Source: Streptomyces sp. NBC_00083 (GTDB lineage Bacteria; Actinomycetota; Actinomycetes; Streptomycetales; Streptomycetaceae). From it: a stretch of 64,000 nucleotides of DNA. Both the position numbers and the translations under genes were made by a program. The DNA lies in the NCBI RefSeq assembly GCF_026343295.1, contig NZ_JAPELY010000001.1, forward strand, positions 558,001 through 622,000, read 5' to 3'. The notes beneath the pieces were generated by a model that saw only the letters and a list, made by a program, of their open reading frames with translations, was not told the DNA's origin and ran no database searches. Below are positions 26,254-34,189 of the stretch, piece after piece (the first letter of the stretch is position 1; each line of letters opens with the position of its first letter).

Positions 26254-26517
26254 TTAGCCTGGTTGTGGCACCGGCTCGATCCAAGCCCCCGGGCCCAACC
26301 TTAGTCGCTCAGAGCGACCACTTGCCGCGAGGCGAGCATGGCGGGCCGGTGTCATCAACGTGAGCGACAGGCCCACGTCATCTTCGGATGGCGTGGGCCT
26401 GTTGTCGTTGACGGGGGCCTCCGGCGGGGCCTCCTGCGGGGGTCTTCCGGTTGGGGCTTCCGCCGGACCACCACTTTCTCGTATGGTGGAAACAACTTTC
26501 CGAAAAGGGTTGCCCAT
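26254..26517 (-). CDS. doubtful small ORF (87 codons)
   Basis: This reading frame between helD and the malic enzyme gene encodes a Pro/Arg-rich, probably disordered peptide with no motif. The ATG lacks a good ribosome site, and the middle is occupied by a strong hairpin that better explains the sequence. It is kept only as a possibility. Confidence 0.2.
   Translation of the reverse strand: MGNPFRKVVSTIRESGGPAEAPTGRPPQEAPPEAPVNDNRPTPSEDDVGLSLTLMTPARHARLAASGRSERLRLGPGAWIEPVPQPG
26369..26400. terminator. 14-bp stem closed by a UUCG tetraloop
   Basis: AGGCCCACGTCATC pairs with GATGGCGTGGGCCT (one G-U pair) around TTCG, and a weaker outer pairing extends toward 26354 and 26413. It lies in the 412-bp gap (26207-26618) between helD and the malic enzyme gene. 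That gap also holds a GGAAA-CAAC-TTTCC palindrome (26488-26501) upstream of the latter gene, and otherwise only the doubtful minus-strand ORF. Confidence 0.6.
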
Positions 26518-26618
26518 TATCGGCTACCAGCCAGTAGGTGCGACCATCGGATGGCACCGCCGCGCCACAGCCGGGGCGGTGCTAGCAACGAAGCTAGGGA
26601 AAGCAGAGGAACACGGTC

Positions 26619-28052
26619 ATGGCAACGGCGCCCAGCGTCTCGTACTCGATGACGGTCCGCCTTGAGGTGCCCGCCAGCGGCACGGCGGTATCCCAGCTCA
26701 CCACGGTGGTCGAGTCCTCGGGCGGTTCGGTGACCGGCCTCGACGTGACCGCCTCCGGCCACGAGAAGCTGCGCATCGACGTCACCATCGCGGCCACCTC
26801 CACCTCGCACGCCGACGAGATCGTCGAGGAGCTGCGCCGCATCGAGGGCGTCACCCTCGGCAAGGTCTCCGACCGTACGTTCCTGATGCACCTCGGCGGC
26901 AAGATCGAGATGCAGTCGAAGCACCCCATCCGCAACCGTGACGACCTCTCGATGATCTACACCCCGGGTGTCGCCCGGGTGTGCATGGCGATCGCCGAGA
27001 ACCCCGAGGACGCCCGGCGCCTGACCATCAAGCGGAACACCGTCGCAGTCGTGACGGACGGCTCCGCGGTGCTCGGCCTCGGCAACATCGGCCCGATGGC
27101 CGCCATGCCGGTCATGGAGGGCAAGGCGGCCCTCTTCAAGCGCTTCGCCGACATCGATGCCTGGCCGATCTGCCTGGACACCCAGGACACCGACGCCATC
27201 GTCGAGATCGTCAAGGCGATCGCCCCCGGCTTCGCGGGCATCAACCTGGAGGACATCTCCGCGCCGCGCTGCTTCGAGATCGAGGCCCGGCTGCGCGAGG
27301 CCCTCGACATCCCCGTCTTCCACGACGACCAGCACGGCACCGCGATCGTGGTGCTCGCCTCGCTGACCAACGCCCTGCGCGTGGTGGGCAAGGGAATGGG
27401 TGACGTACGGGTCGTCATGTCCGGCGCCGGCGCGGCCGGTACGGCCATCCTCAAGCTGCTGCTCGCCGCCGGTGTCAAGAACGCGGTCGTCGCCGACATC
27501 CACGGCGTGGTGCACGCGGGCCGCGCCGACCTCGTCGACGCGGACCCCGAGTCGCCGCTGCGCTGGATCGCCGACAACACCAACCCCGAGGGCCTCACCG
27601 GCACCCTGAAGGAGGCTGTGGTCGGCGCCGACGTCTTCATCGGCGTCTCCGCCCCCAACGTCCTGAACGGCGACGACGTCGCCGCGATGGCCGACGGAGC
27701 GATCGTGTTCGCGCTCGCGAACCCGGACCCCGAGGTCGACCCGGCGATCGCCCGCGAGACCGCGGCCGTTGTCGCCACCGGCCGTTCGGACTTCCCCAAC
27801 CAGATCAACAACGTGCTGGTCTTCCCGGGTGTCTTCCGCGGCCTGCTGGACGCGCAGTCCCGCACCGTCAACACCGAGATGATGCTGGCCGCGGCCGGAG
27901 CCCTCGCCGACGTCGTCGCCGAGGACGAGCTGAACGCGAACTACATCATCCCGTCGGTCTTCAACGACAAGGTGGCCGGAGCGGTCGCCGGAGCGGTCCG
28001 CAACGCCGCCAAGGCCGCGGGTGCCGCTGTGACGGGCCCCACGTCGGCCTGA
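26619..28052 (+). CDS. NAD-dependent malic enzyme with N-terminal ACT domain
   Basis: This 477-residue enzyme oxidatively decarboxylates malate to pyruvate. An ACT domain (about 8-85) suggests allosteric control. The malic domain has MIYTPGVARVC with the catalytic Tyr, KGKAALFKRFA-type Lys and DDQHGTA for metal/substrate binding. The NAD domain has SGAGAAG. A purine-rich ribosome site (GAGGAA) precedes the ATG. The likely NAD preference is inferred from family resemblance. Confidence 0.9.
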   Translation: MATAPSVSYSMTVRLEVPASGTAVSQLTTVVESSGGSVTGLDVTASGHEKLRIDVTIAATSTSHADEIVEELRRIEGVTLGKVSDRTFLMHLGGKIEMQSKHPIRNRDDLSMIYTPGVARVCMAIAENPEDARRLTIKRNTVAVVTDGSAVLGLGNIGPMAAMPVMEGKAALFKRFADIDAWPICLDTQDTDAIVEIVKAIAPGFAGINLEDISAPRCFEIEARLREALDIPVFHDDQHGTAIVVLASLTNALRVVGKGMGDVRVVMSGAGAAGTAILKLLLAAGVKNAVVADIHGVVHAGRADLVDADPESPLRWIADNTNPEGLTGTLKEAVVGADVFIGVSAPNVLNGDDVAAMADGAIVFALANPDPEVDPAIARETAAVVATGRSDFPNQINNVLVFPGVFRGLLDAQSRTVNTEMMLAAAGALADVVAEDELNANYIIPSVFNDKVAGAVAGAVRNAAKAAGAAVTGPTSA

Positions 28053-28420
28053 GCTACGGCGCGTCGCGGGATGCGGGCCCAGTAACGCCCCCTTAGGGTG
28101 GCGGACCATGACCCGCATCCGCACCGGCCCCGGCCCGGGAGTCCTCACCCTGTCGACGGAGCGTCACCTTGATGAGGCAGTGGCGCTTTTCGTGTGACTG
28201 AGGGTGACCCGGGAGAGTGCCGGATTGGCTTTCCCGCCGTAGGTGGGGGCAGGATGCTTCCCCAAGGACTTCGTCCAGGGGGGACCCCCAGGACGCGAGG
28301 GTCGTGACCCGGGTGCGGGGACTGTCCGAGGGCCCTGGCAGCATCGGCTTCGCTGTACCCAACATGCGGCTTCCGCCGCGTGGCACGCCTCACAGGCAAG
28401 AAGAACACGGGAGTAAGAAC
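28053..28420 (+). other. hupA upstream region, no gene
   Basis: There is no convincing CDS in 368 bp; a 29-codon ATG frame at 28108 is unsupported. A hairpin pairs GTCC-A-GGGGG with CCCCC-A-GGAC (28273-28294). The region probably carries the malic enzyme 3' end signals and the hupA promoter and leader. Confidence 0.4.
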
Positions 28421-28702
28421 ATGAACCGCAGTGAGCTGGTGGCCGCGCTGGCCGACCGCGCCGAGGTGACCCGCAAGGACGCCGACGCCGTGCTGGCCGC
28501 TCTCGCCGAGACCGTCGGCGAGATCGTCGCCAAGGGCGACGAGAAGGTCACCATCCCCGGCTTCCTGACCTTCGAGCGCACCCACCGTGCCGCTCGTACC
28601 GCTCGTAACCCGCAGACCGGCGACCCGATCAACATCCCGGCCGGCTACAGCGTGAAGGTCTCGGCGGGCTCGAAGCTCAAGGAAGCCGCCAAGGGCAAGT
28701 AA
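28421..28702 (+). CDS. hupA: nucleoid-associated protein HU
   Basis: This 93-residue HU-family protein binds and bends DNA non-specifically and compacts the nucleoid. The N-terminal helices (NRSELVAALADRA) and the beta-arm region with ARTARNPQTGDPI are diagnostic. It lacks the long Lys/Ala tail of the sporulation paralogue HupS, so it is the vegetative HupA. A GGGAGTAAG ribosome site precedes the ATG, and a strong terminator follows. Confidence 0.95.
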   Translation: MNRSELVAALADRAEVTRKDADAVLAALAETVGEIVAKGDEKVTIPGFLTFERTHRAARTARNPQTGDPINIPAGYSVKVSAGSKLKEAAKGK

Positions 28703-28742
28703 GCGGTCCTTGCTCTGCAAGGTCGCTCAGCAGCAAACGCTG

Positions 28743-28776
28743 AGGGCGGCCACCCTGTTCACAGGGTGGCCGCCCT
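28743..28776 (+). terminator. hupA terminator
   Basis: A 15-bp stem, AGGGCGGCCACCCTG with CAGGGTGGCCGCCCT, closes on a TTCA loop and is followed by TTTCG. Confidence 0.85.
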
Positions 28777-28797
28777 TTCGCGTGCCGCGTGCTCTCT

Positions 28798-29090
28798 TCG
28801 CCTGCGGACCGTGCGCGGCCGGTCGCGCAGTTCCCCGCGCCCCTGACGCCCCGGCCCGGCAGAGTGCCTCGCTGAGGCATCCTCAGCCCGTCGGGCGTTG
28901 ATCCGGCGCCCTGCTGAGGCATCCTCAGCCCGTCGGGCGTTGATCCAGCGCCCTGCTGAGGCATCCTCAGCCCGTCCGGCGTTTGAGGACGAGCGCCCTT
29001 CAGGCGCGAACGGGGTCTGGGGCGGAGCCCCAGGAGCCCCGCTTTCGTCTGCGGGCCGTGCTGGGGCACCCGCGCAGTTCCCCGTGCCCC
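28798..29090 (+). repeat. intergenic repeat family, locus A
   Basis: This locus lies between convergent hupA and murA. A full unit runs from CAGCCCGTCCGGCGTTTGAG (28968) through a GGGGCGGAGCCCC hairpin to GCGCAGTTCCCCG (about 29090). A separate right-hand fragment of the same unit lies at 28801-28850. The same element recurs at 35.1, 42.4-43.1 and 48.3-48.6 kb. Confidence 0.8.
28871..28996 (+). repeat. three tandem 42-bp copies inside locus A
   Basis: GCTGAGGCATCCTCAGCCCG starts at 28871, 28913 and 28955, exactly 42 bp apart. The first two copies differ by one base; the third diverges at its end into the intergenic repeat unit. Each contains the small palindrome CTGAGG-CAT-CCTCAG. Confidence 0.85.
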
Positions 29091-29126
29091 GGGCGGCGTC
29101 GGCCCCGGCGGGGTGTCCTGCTGGAG

Positions 29127-30467
29127 CTAGACCAGGGAGCCGTTGGGGAGTTCCACCTTCGCGCCGAGGCTCTCCAGCTTCTCCATGAAGTTCTCGTACC
29201 CCCGGTTGATGAGGTCGATCCCGTGCACCCGGGACGTCCCCTGCGCCGCCAACGCGGCGATGAGGTAGGAGAACCCGCCCCGCAGGTCCGGGATGACCAG
29301 ATCGGCGCCCTGGAGCTTCGTGGGCCCGCTCACGACCGCCGAGTGGAGGAAGTTGCGCTGACCGAAGCGGCAGTCCGAGCCGCCCAGGCACTCCCGGTAC
29401 AGCTGGATGTGCGCCCCCATCTGGTTGAGCGCCGAGGTGAAGCCGAGCCGCGACTCGTACACCGTCTCGTGGACGATCGAGAGCCCGGTGGCCTGCGTGA
29501 GGGCGACGACCAGCGGCTGCTGCCAGTCCGTCTGGAAGCCCGGGTGGACGTCCGTTTCGAGGGCGATGGACTTGAGCGAGCCCCCGGGGTGCCAGAAGCG
29601 GATGCCCTCGTCGTCGATCTCGAAGGCGCCCCCCACCTTCCGGTAGGTGTTCAGGAACGTCATCATCGAGCGCTGCTGAGCGCCGCGGACGTAGATGTTG
29701 CCCTCGGTCGCCAGCGCGGCGGACGCCCACGAGGCGGCCTCCAGGCGGTCCGAGAGGGCGCGGTGGGTGTAGCCGCCGAGGGTGTCGACACCGGTGACCC
29801 GGATGGTCCGGTCGGTGTCCATGGCGATGATCGCGCCCATCTTCTGCAGCACGCAGATGAGGTCCTCGATCTCCGGCTCGACCGCCGCGTTGGACAGCTC
29901 GGTCACGCCCTCCGCGAGCACGGCCGTCAGGAGCACCTGCTCGGTCGCGCCGACCGAGGGGTACGGCAGCGTGATCTTGCAACCGCGAAGCCGCTGCGGG
30001 GCCTCCAGGTACTGGCCGTCCGCCCGCTTCTCGATGGTCGCGCCGAACTGGCGCAGCACCTCGAAGTGGAAGTCGATGGGCCGGCCGCCGATGTCGCAGC
30101 CGCCGAGGCCCGGGATGAAGGCGTGACCCAGACGGTGCAGCAGCGGGCCGCACAGCAGGATCGGGATCCGGGAGGAACCCGCGTGCGCGTCGATGTCGGC
30201 CACGTTGGCGGACTCGACGTGGGAGGGGTCGAGGATCAGCTCGCCCGGCTCGTCGCCGGGGCGGACCGTGACGCCGTGCAGCTGCAGCAGGCCCCGTACG
30301 ACGCGCACGTCGCGGATGTCGGGCACGTTGCGCAGTCTGCTCGGGCCGCTGCCGAGGAGGGCGGCGACCATCGCCTTCGGCACGAGGTTCTTCGCGCCGC
30401 GGACGCGGATCTCGCCCTCAAGCGGGGTTCCGCCGTGGACAAGCAGTACATCGTCAGTGCCGGTCAT
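29127..30467 (-). CDS. murA: UDP-N-acetylglucosamine 1-carboxyvinyltransferase MurA
   Basis: MurA transfers enolpyruvate from PEP to UDP-GlcNAc, the first committed step of peptidoglycan synthesis. The 446-residue protein shows the two inside-out alpha/beta domains of the EPSP synthase family. It carries the active-site cysteine (Cys124 in GGCDIGGRPID), the fosfomycin-sensitive form rather than the Asp form of mycobacteria. The ATG at 30467 gives the conventional N-terminus (VHGGTPLEGEIRVRGAKN). It converges on hupA and diverges from the YqgE-like gene. Confidence 0.93.
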   Translation of the reverse strand: MTGTDDVLLVHGGTPLEGEIRVRGAKNLVPKAMVAALLGSGPSRLRNVPDIRDVRVVRGLLQLHGVTVRPGDEPGELILDPSHVESANVADIDAHAGSSRIPILLCGPLLHRLGHAFIPGLGGCDIGGRPIDFHFEVLRQFGATIEKRADGQYLEAPQRLRGCKITLPYPSVGATEQVLLTAVLAEGVTELSNAAVEPEIEDLICVLQKMGAIIAMDTDRTIRVTGVDTLGGYTHRALSDRLEAASWASAALATEGNIYVRGAQQRSMMTFLNTYRKVGGAFEIDDEGIRFWHPGGSLKSIALETDVHPGFQTDWQQPLVVALTQATGLSIVHETVYESRLGFTSALNQMGAHIQLYRECLGGSDCRFGQRNFLHSAVVSGPTKLQGADLVIPDLRGGFSYLIAALAAQGTSRVHGIDLINRGYENFMEKLESLGAKVELPNGSLV

Positions 30468-30496
30468 GAATCTCGCGTTCCGGAGTCGTCGGGCAG

Positions 30497-30536
30497 GGGG
30501 CAGGGATAAAGGGTAAGGGGCTTTTACCCCTGCCCC
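30497..30536 (-). promoter_or_regulatory. inverted repeats in murA leader
   Basis: GGGGCAGGG (30497-30505) can pair with CCCTGCCCC (30528-30536). Alternatively, GGGTAA (30511-30516) pairs with TTACCC (30524-30529). The structures lie 30-70 nt upstream of the murA start on the murA strand. Confidence 0.4.
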
Positions 30537-30690
30537 GTAAGGCCAGGGACGGTTCACGTACGTAATGAATTCGCTACAGCACGCTCCGCGCAGGTCAGCT
30601 CTGCGGAGGGTCACGACCGTGCGCGCTTTCCGGCCCGCGTGGCGGACGCCCCGTCTCCCGCGCGGGCCGGTTATGCGGGATCATGTCGGC

Positions 30691-31290
30691 ATGACCGAGG
30701 TGTCCTCGCTCACAGGGCGGCTGCTCGTCGCGACTCCCGCCCTGGCGGATCCGAACTTCGACCGCGCGGTGGTGCTGCTCCTCGACCACGACGAGGAGGG
30801 CACGCTCGGCGTGGTCCTGAACCGTCCGACGCCGGTCGGCGTCGGCGACATCCTGGAATCCTGGGCGGAGCTCACGGGCGAGCCGGGGGTGGTGTTCCAG
30901 GGCGGCCCTGTCTCGCTCGACTCGGCGCTGGGCGTCGCGGTGATCCCCGGCGACGACGGCCCTTCCCCAGGCTCCCGGCACCGGTCGGGCAGGGGAGACC
31001 CCATTGGCTGGCGCCGGGTGTACGGGGCGATCGGCCTGATCGACCTGGAGACGCCGCCGGAGCTGCTCGCGGCGGCGCTCGGCTCGCTGCGGATCTTCGC
31101 CGGGTACGCCGGCTGGGGGCCGGGCCAGCTGGAGGACGAGCTCTCCGAGGGGGCCTGGTACGTGGTCGAGTCGGAGCCCGGCGACGTGTCGTGCCCGGAG
31201 CCGGAGGGCCTGTGGCGGGCGGTGCTCCGCCGCCAGCGCAGCGAGCTCGCGATGGTGGCCACCTATCCGGACGATCCCTCGCTCAACTGA
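30691..31290 (+). CDS. YqgE/AlgH family protein (UPF0301)
   Basis: This 199-residue protein has the family core LLVATPALADPNFDRAVVLLLDH, LGVVLNRP, VFQGGPV and the later RIFAGYAGWGPGQLEDEL segment. The molecular function is not settled; the P. aeruginosa relative was first linked to alginate regulation. The ATG at 30691 gives the family start, and the longer frame upstream is spurious. It diverges from murA. Confidence 0.85.
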   Translation: MTEVSSLTGRLLVATPALADPNFDRAVVLLLDHDEEGTLGVVLNRPTPVGVGDILESWAELTGEPGVVFQGGPVSLDSALGVAVIPGDDGPSPGSRHRSGRGDPIGWRRVYGAIGLIDLETPPELLAAALGSLRIFAGYAGWGPGQLEDELSEGAWYVVESEPGDVSCPEPEGLWRAVLRRQRSELAMVATYPDDPSLN

Positions 31291-31366
31291 CCCCCGGCAG
31301 GGCCTCGCGGCCGCCACCGGGACGGACAGGCGGCGACGCCCCTCCACTCAATCCGGTCGCCTTCAG

Positions 31367-31372
31367 TACCCT
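31367..31372 (+). promoter_or_regulatory. -10 box, leaderless DUF3039 gene promoter
   Basis: TACCCT ends 8 nt before the ATG at 31381. The ATG has no clear ribosome site. Confidence 0.4.
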
Positions 31373-31380
31373 TGGTGGTT

Positions 31381-31668
31381 ATGAGCACTCTTGAGCCCGA
31401 GCGCGGGGCAGGTACGGGGACCCTCGTAGAGCCGACACCCCAGGTGTCGAACGGCGACGGCGACCACGAGCGCTTCGCCCACTACGTCCAGAAGGACAAG
31501 ATCATGGCGAGCGCGCTCGACGGCACGCCCGTCGTCGCGCTCTGCGGCAAGGTCTGGGTGCCGGGGCGCGACCCGAAGAAGTACCCGGTCTGCCCGATGT
31601 GCAAGGAGATCTACGAGTCCATGAGCGCCGGCGGCGACAAGGACAAGGGCGGCAAGGATAAGAAGTAG
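31381..31668 (+). CDS. DUF3039 family protein
   Basis: This 95-residue actinobacterial protein has a conserved central part (ERFAHYVQKDKIMASALDGTPVVALCG) and three cysteines arranged C-x16-C-x2-C, probably a zinc site. The C-terminus is a Gly/Lys/Asp-rich tail. The function is unknown; the family is widely conserved in Streptomyces. A very strong terminator isolates it from the sugar transporter. Confidence 0.8.
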   Translation: MSTLEPERGAGTGTLVEPTPQVSNGDGDHERFAHYVQKDKIMASALDGTPVVALCGKVWVPGRDPKKYPVCPMCKEIYESMSAGGDKDKGGKDKK

Positions 31669-31710
31669 CGCGCGAGCGGTAGCGCGCCCAGCAGCGCTTC
31701 CTGCTGGAAC

Positions 31711-31753
31711 AACGGCCCCCGGGGTGTGCGTCACGCACACCCCGGGGGCCGTT
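31711..31753 (+). terminator. 20-bp perfect stem terminator
   Basis: Twenty consecutive base pairs (31711-31730 with 31734-31753) close on a TCA loop, and the last arm runs into TTTTG. This is the longest perfect hairpin in the window. Confidence 0.9.
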
Positions 31754-31840
31754 TTGTGTCGGTCGGTGCCCCTGGGTTGTCCAGACCTCTTGCCGTGGCC
31801 TTTGCCTCCGCCATAACCTCCTCCCTGTTGTGCAGTATGC

Positions 31841-31866
31841 GAAACGCTTGTTGCGTATGTTGCAAC
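31841..31866 (+). promoter_or_regulatory. candidate operator of the sugar ABC operon
   Basis: A low-G+C patch carries CGAAACGCTTGTTGCG (a loose dyad resembling LacI-type sites) followed by the perfect palindrome GTTGCAAC (31859-31866). It ends about 20 bp before the start of the binding-protein gene. No regulator gene is adjacent and no DasR-type site is recognisable. Confidence 0.4.
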
Positions 31867-31886
31867 GCCTGGGGAGGATTTCTGTC

Positions 31887-33203
31887 GTGAAGCTGCCCGA
31901 GATGTCTCAGCTCTCTGCCCGAACCGCCGCGCCGCTGGCGGCACTTGCCCTCGTCGCTCTCGCCGCGTGCGCCCCGCAGACATCGGGACCCGGGGCGAAG
32001 GGCGACGACAAGAGCGGCACCCTGCGGGTCTGGCTCTTCCAGGAGGTGAGCAACGGGCCCAAACAGAAGGTGGTGGACAAGGCCGTGGCCGCCTTCGAGC
32101 AGGCCCACCAGGGCGCCGACGTGAAGGTCGAGTACATACCCGTCGACACCCGCGCCCAGCGGATCAAGGCCGCCTTCAACGACCCCGGCTCCGCTCCCGA
32201 CCTCATCGAGTACGGCAACACCGACACCGCCGGTTACGTGAAGGACGGCGGACTCGCCGACGTCAGCGCCGAGTTCGCGGCCTGGGACGAGGCGAAGGAC
32301 ACCGACCCGACCGCCAGGCAGTCCGTCACCGTCGGCGGAAAGGTCTACGGCGCCCCGCTGTTCGTCGGCGTACGCGCCCTCTACTACCGCACCGACATCC
32401 TCAAGGACCTCGGCGTCGCCGTGCCGAAGACCCAGGACGAGCTGATCGCGACCGCCAAGAAGATCCACCGGGCCGACCCCGGCCTGTACGGGCTCGCGGT
32501 GGGCGGCGCCTACACCTACGGCGCGCTCCCGTTCCTCTGGGCCAACGGCGGCGAACTGGCCACCGAGAACGGCGGGAAGTACACCTCGGCCGTCGACGCA
32601 GAGGCCGCCCGCAAGGGCATCACCGCCTACACCTCGCTCTTCGGCGACGACAACTGCCCCGCCGCCAAGTGCGCCCAGATGGGCGGCAACGCCACCGTCA
32701 CCGCGTTCGCGAACGGCAAGGCGGCCATGGCGATCGGCGGCGACTTCAACCACGCCGCCGTCGAGGCGGGCACGATCAAGGGCAAGTACGCCGTCGTGCC
32801 GCTGCCGGGCCTGACCCCCGGCTCGGTGGCCCCGGCCTTCGCCGGCGGCAACAACATCGGCGTACTGAAGAGCAGTTCGCACCGCACGCTCGCCGTCGGC
32901 CTCATGGAGCAGCTCACCGGCAAGGCGACCCAGCGCGAGATGTTCGACGCGATGGGCTTCCTGCCGACCTACACCGACGTACGGGCCGACGTCGCGAAGA
33001 AGCAGCCCTTCGTCGAGCCCTTCGTCCGCACCCTGGCCGCGGGCGCCAAGTTCGTACCCGCGTCGCCCGGTTGGGGCCAGATCGACTCCTCGCTCGTGCT
33101 GCCCACGATGTTCCAGGAGGTCGTCAGCGGCAAGAAGGACGTGGCGGCGGCCTCGTCGGACGCGGCGAAGAAGATGAACGAGGCGTTCGGAGCGGCGGGT
33201 TGA
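31887..33203 (+). CDS. sugar ABC transporter substrate-binding lipoprotein
   Basis: This 438-residue CUT1-type binding protein is exported as a lipoprotein (lipobox LAAC, Cys28). It then shows the ABC_sugar-binding fold (GTLRVWLFQEV, DLIEYGNTD, GAPLFVGVRALYYRTD). The GTG at 31887 has GGGGAGG 9 nt upstream and begins a proper signal peptide; the longer frame upstream does not. It is followed by two permease genes with overlapping starts. No ATPase is encoded, so a shared MsiK-type ATPase probably powers it. The GH20 gene downstream hints at an N-acetylglucosamine-containing oligosaccharide as substrate (inference). Confidence 0.88.
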   Translation: MKLPEMSQLSARTAAPLAALALVALAACAPQTSGPGAKGDDKSGTLRVWLFQEVSNGPKQKVVDKAVAAFEQAHQGADVKVEYIPVDTRAQRIKAAFNDPGSAPDLIEYGNTDTAGYVKDGGLADVSAEFAAWDEAKDTDPTARQSVTVGGKVYGAPLFVGVRALYYRTDILKDLGVAVPKTQDELIATAKKIHRADPGLYGLAVGGAYTYGALPFLWANGGELATENGGKYTSAVDAEAARKGITAYTSLFGDDNCPAAKCAQMGGNATVTAFANGKAAMAIGGDFNHAAVEAGTIKGKYAVVPLPGLTPGSVAPAFAGGNNIGVLKSSSHRTLAVGLMEQLTGKATQREMFDAMGFLPTYTDVRADVAKKQPFVEPFVRTLAAGAKFVPASPGWGQIDSSLVLPTMFQEVVSGKKDVAAASSDAAKKMNEAFGAAG

Positions 33204-34189
33204 GCTCATCCACGGGCCTCGGCCGGATCGAACCGTCGGCCGCCGAGCGGGGCGCGGCCCGGACGGCACCGGCCCCGAAGGCACCGCGCCGACGCCCGCG
33301 CGGCCACCCGCTCGGCGGGTCCCGCTGGACCCCGTGGCTCTACCTGGCCCCCGCCCTCGCCGTCCTCGCCGCGCTGCTCGTCTACCCGGTCTACCAACTC
33401 GGCCTGATCTCCTTCCTCCAGTACACCCAGGCCCAGGTCAGCGGCGGCGAACCGACCAGCTTCCAGGGCCTGGACAACTACGCCACGCTGTTCTCCGACA
33501 GCCAGTTCTGGTCGGTCCTGCTCGCCACGCTCGTCTTCGCGGCGGCCTGCGTCATCGGCACCCTCGCGGTCGGCTGCACGCTGGCCGTGCTCCTGACGCG
33601 CGTACGCGCACTGCCGCGGCTCGCGCTGATGCTGGCCGCGCTCGGCGCCTGGGCGACCCCCGCGATCACCGGCTCCACGGTGTGGATGTTCCTCTTCGAC
33701 CCCGACTTCGGCCCGGTCGACCGCCTCCTCGGCCTCGGCGACCACTCCTGGACGTACGGGCGCTACAGCGCGTTCCTGCTCGTCCTGCTCGAAGTCGTGT
33801 GGTGCTCGTTCCCGTTCGTGATGATCACCGTGTACGCCGGGATCCGCGCCATCCCCGGCGAGGTCCTTGAGGCGGCCGCCCTCGACGGCGCCTCGCAGTG
33901 GCGCATCTGGCGCTCCGTCACGGCGCCGATGCTCCGCCCGATCCTCACGGTCGTCACGATCCAGTCCGTCATCTGGGACTTCAAGGTGTTCACACAGATC
34001 TACGTCATGACCAACGGCGGCGGCATCGCGGGACAGAACCTGGTCCTCAACGTGTACGCCTACCAGAAGGCGTTCGCGTCCTCGCAGTACAGCCTCGGCT
34101 CGGCGATCGGCGTGGTCATGCTGCTGATCCTGCTGGCGGCGACGCTGGTCTACCTGCGGGTGCTGCGCCGGGGCGGTGAGGAGCTGTGA
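33200..34189 (+). CDS. sugar ABC transporter permease 1
   Basis: This 329-residue permease of the MalF type has a basic Ala/Pro-rich N-terminus (about 45 residues), six helices, and the EAA loop EAAALDGASQWRIWRSVTAP that docks the ATPase. The TTG start overlaps the stop of the binding-protein gene (TTGA), with GGAGCGG as ribosome site. It ends in GTGA overlap with permease 2. Confidence 0.85.
   Translation: MSSSTGLGRIEPSAAERGAARTAPAPKAPRRRPRGHPLGGSRWTPWLYLAPALAVLAALLVYPVYQLGLISFLQYTQAQVSGGEPTSFQGLDNYATLFSDSQFWSVLLATLVFAAACVIGTLAVGCTLAVLLTRVRALPRLALMLAALGAWATPAITGSTVWMFLFDPDFGPVDRLLGLGDHSWTYGRYSAFLLVLLEVVWCSFPFVMITVYAGIRAIPGEVLEAAALDGASQWRIWRSVTAPMLRPILTVVTIQSVIWDFKVFTQIYVMTNGGGIAGQNLVLNVYAYQKAFASSQYSLGSAIGVVMLLILLAATLVYLRVLRRGGEEL

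Noticed and set aside
31830..31886. Upstream start for the sugar-binding lipoprotein
   Set aside because: It would place extra charged residues before the signal peptide and lacks a ribosome site; the GTG at 31887 has GGGGAGG.
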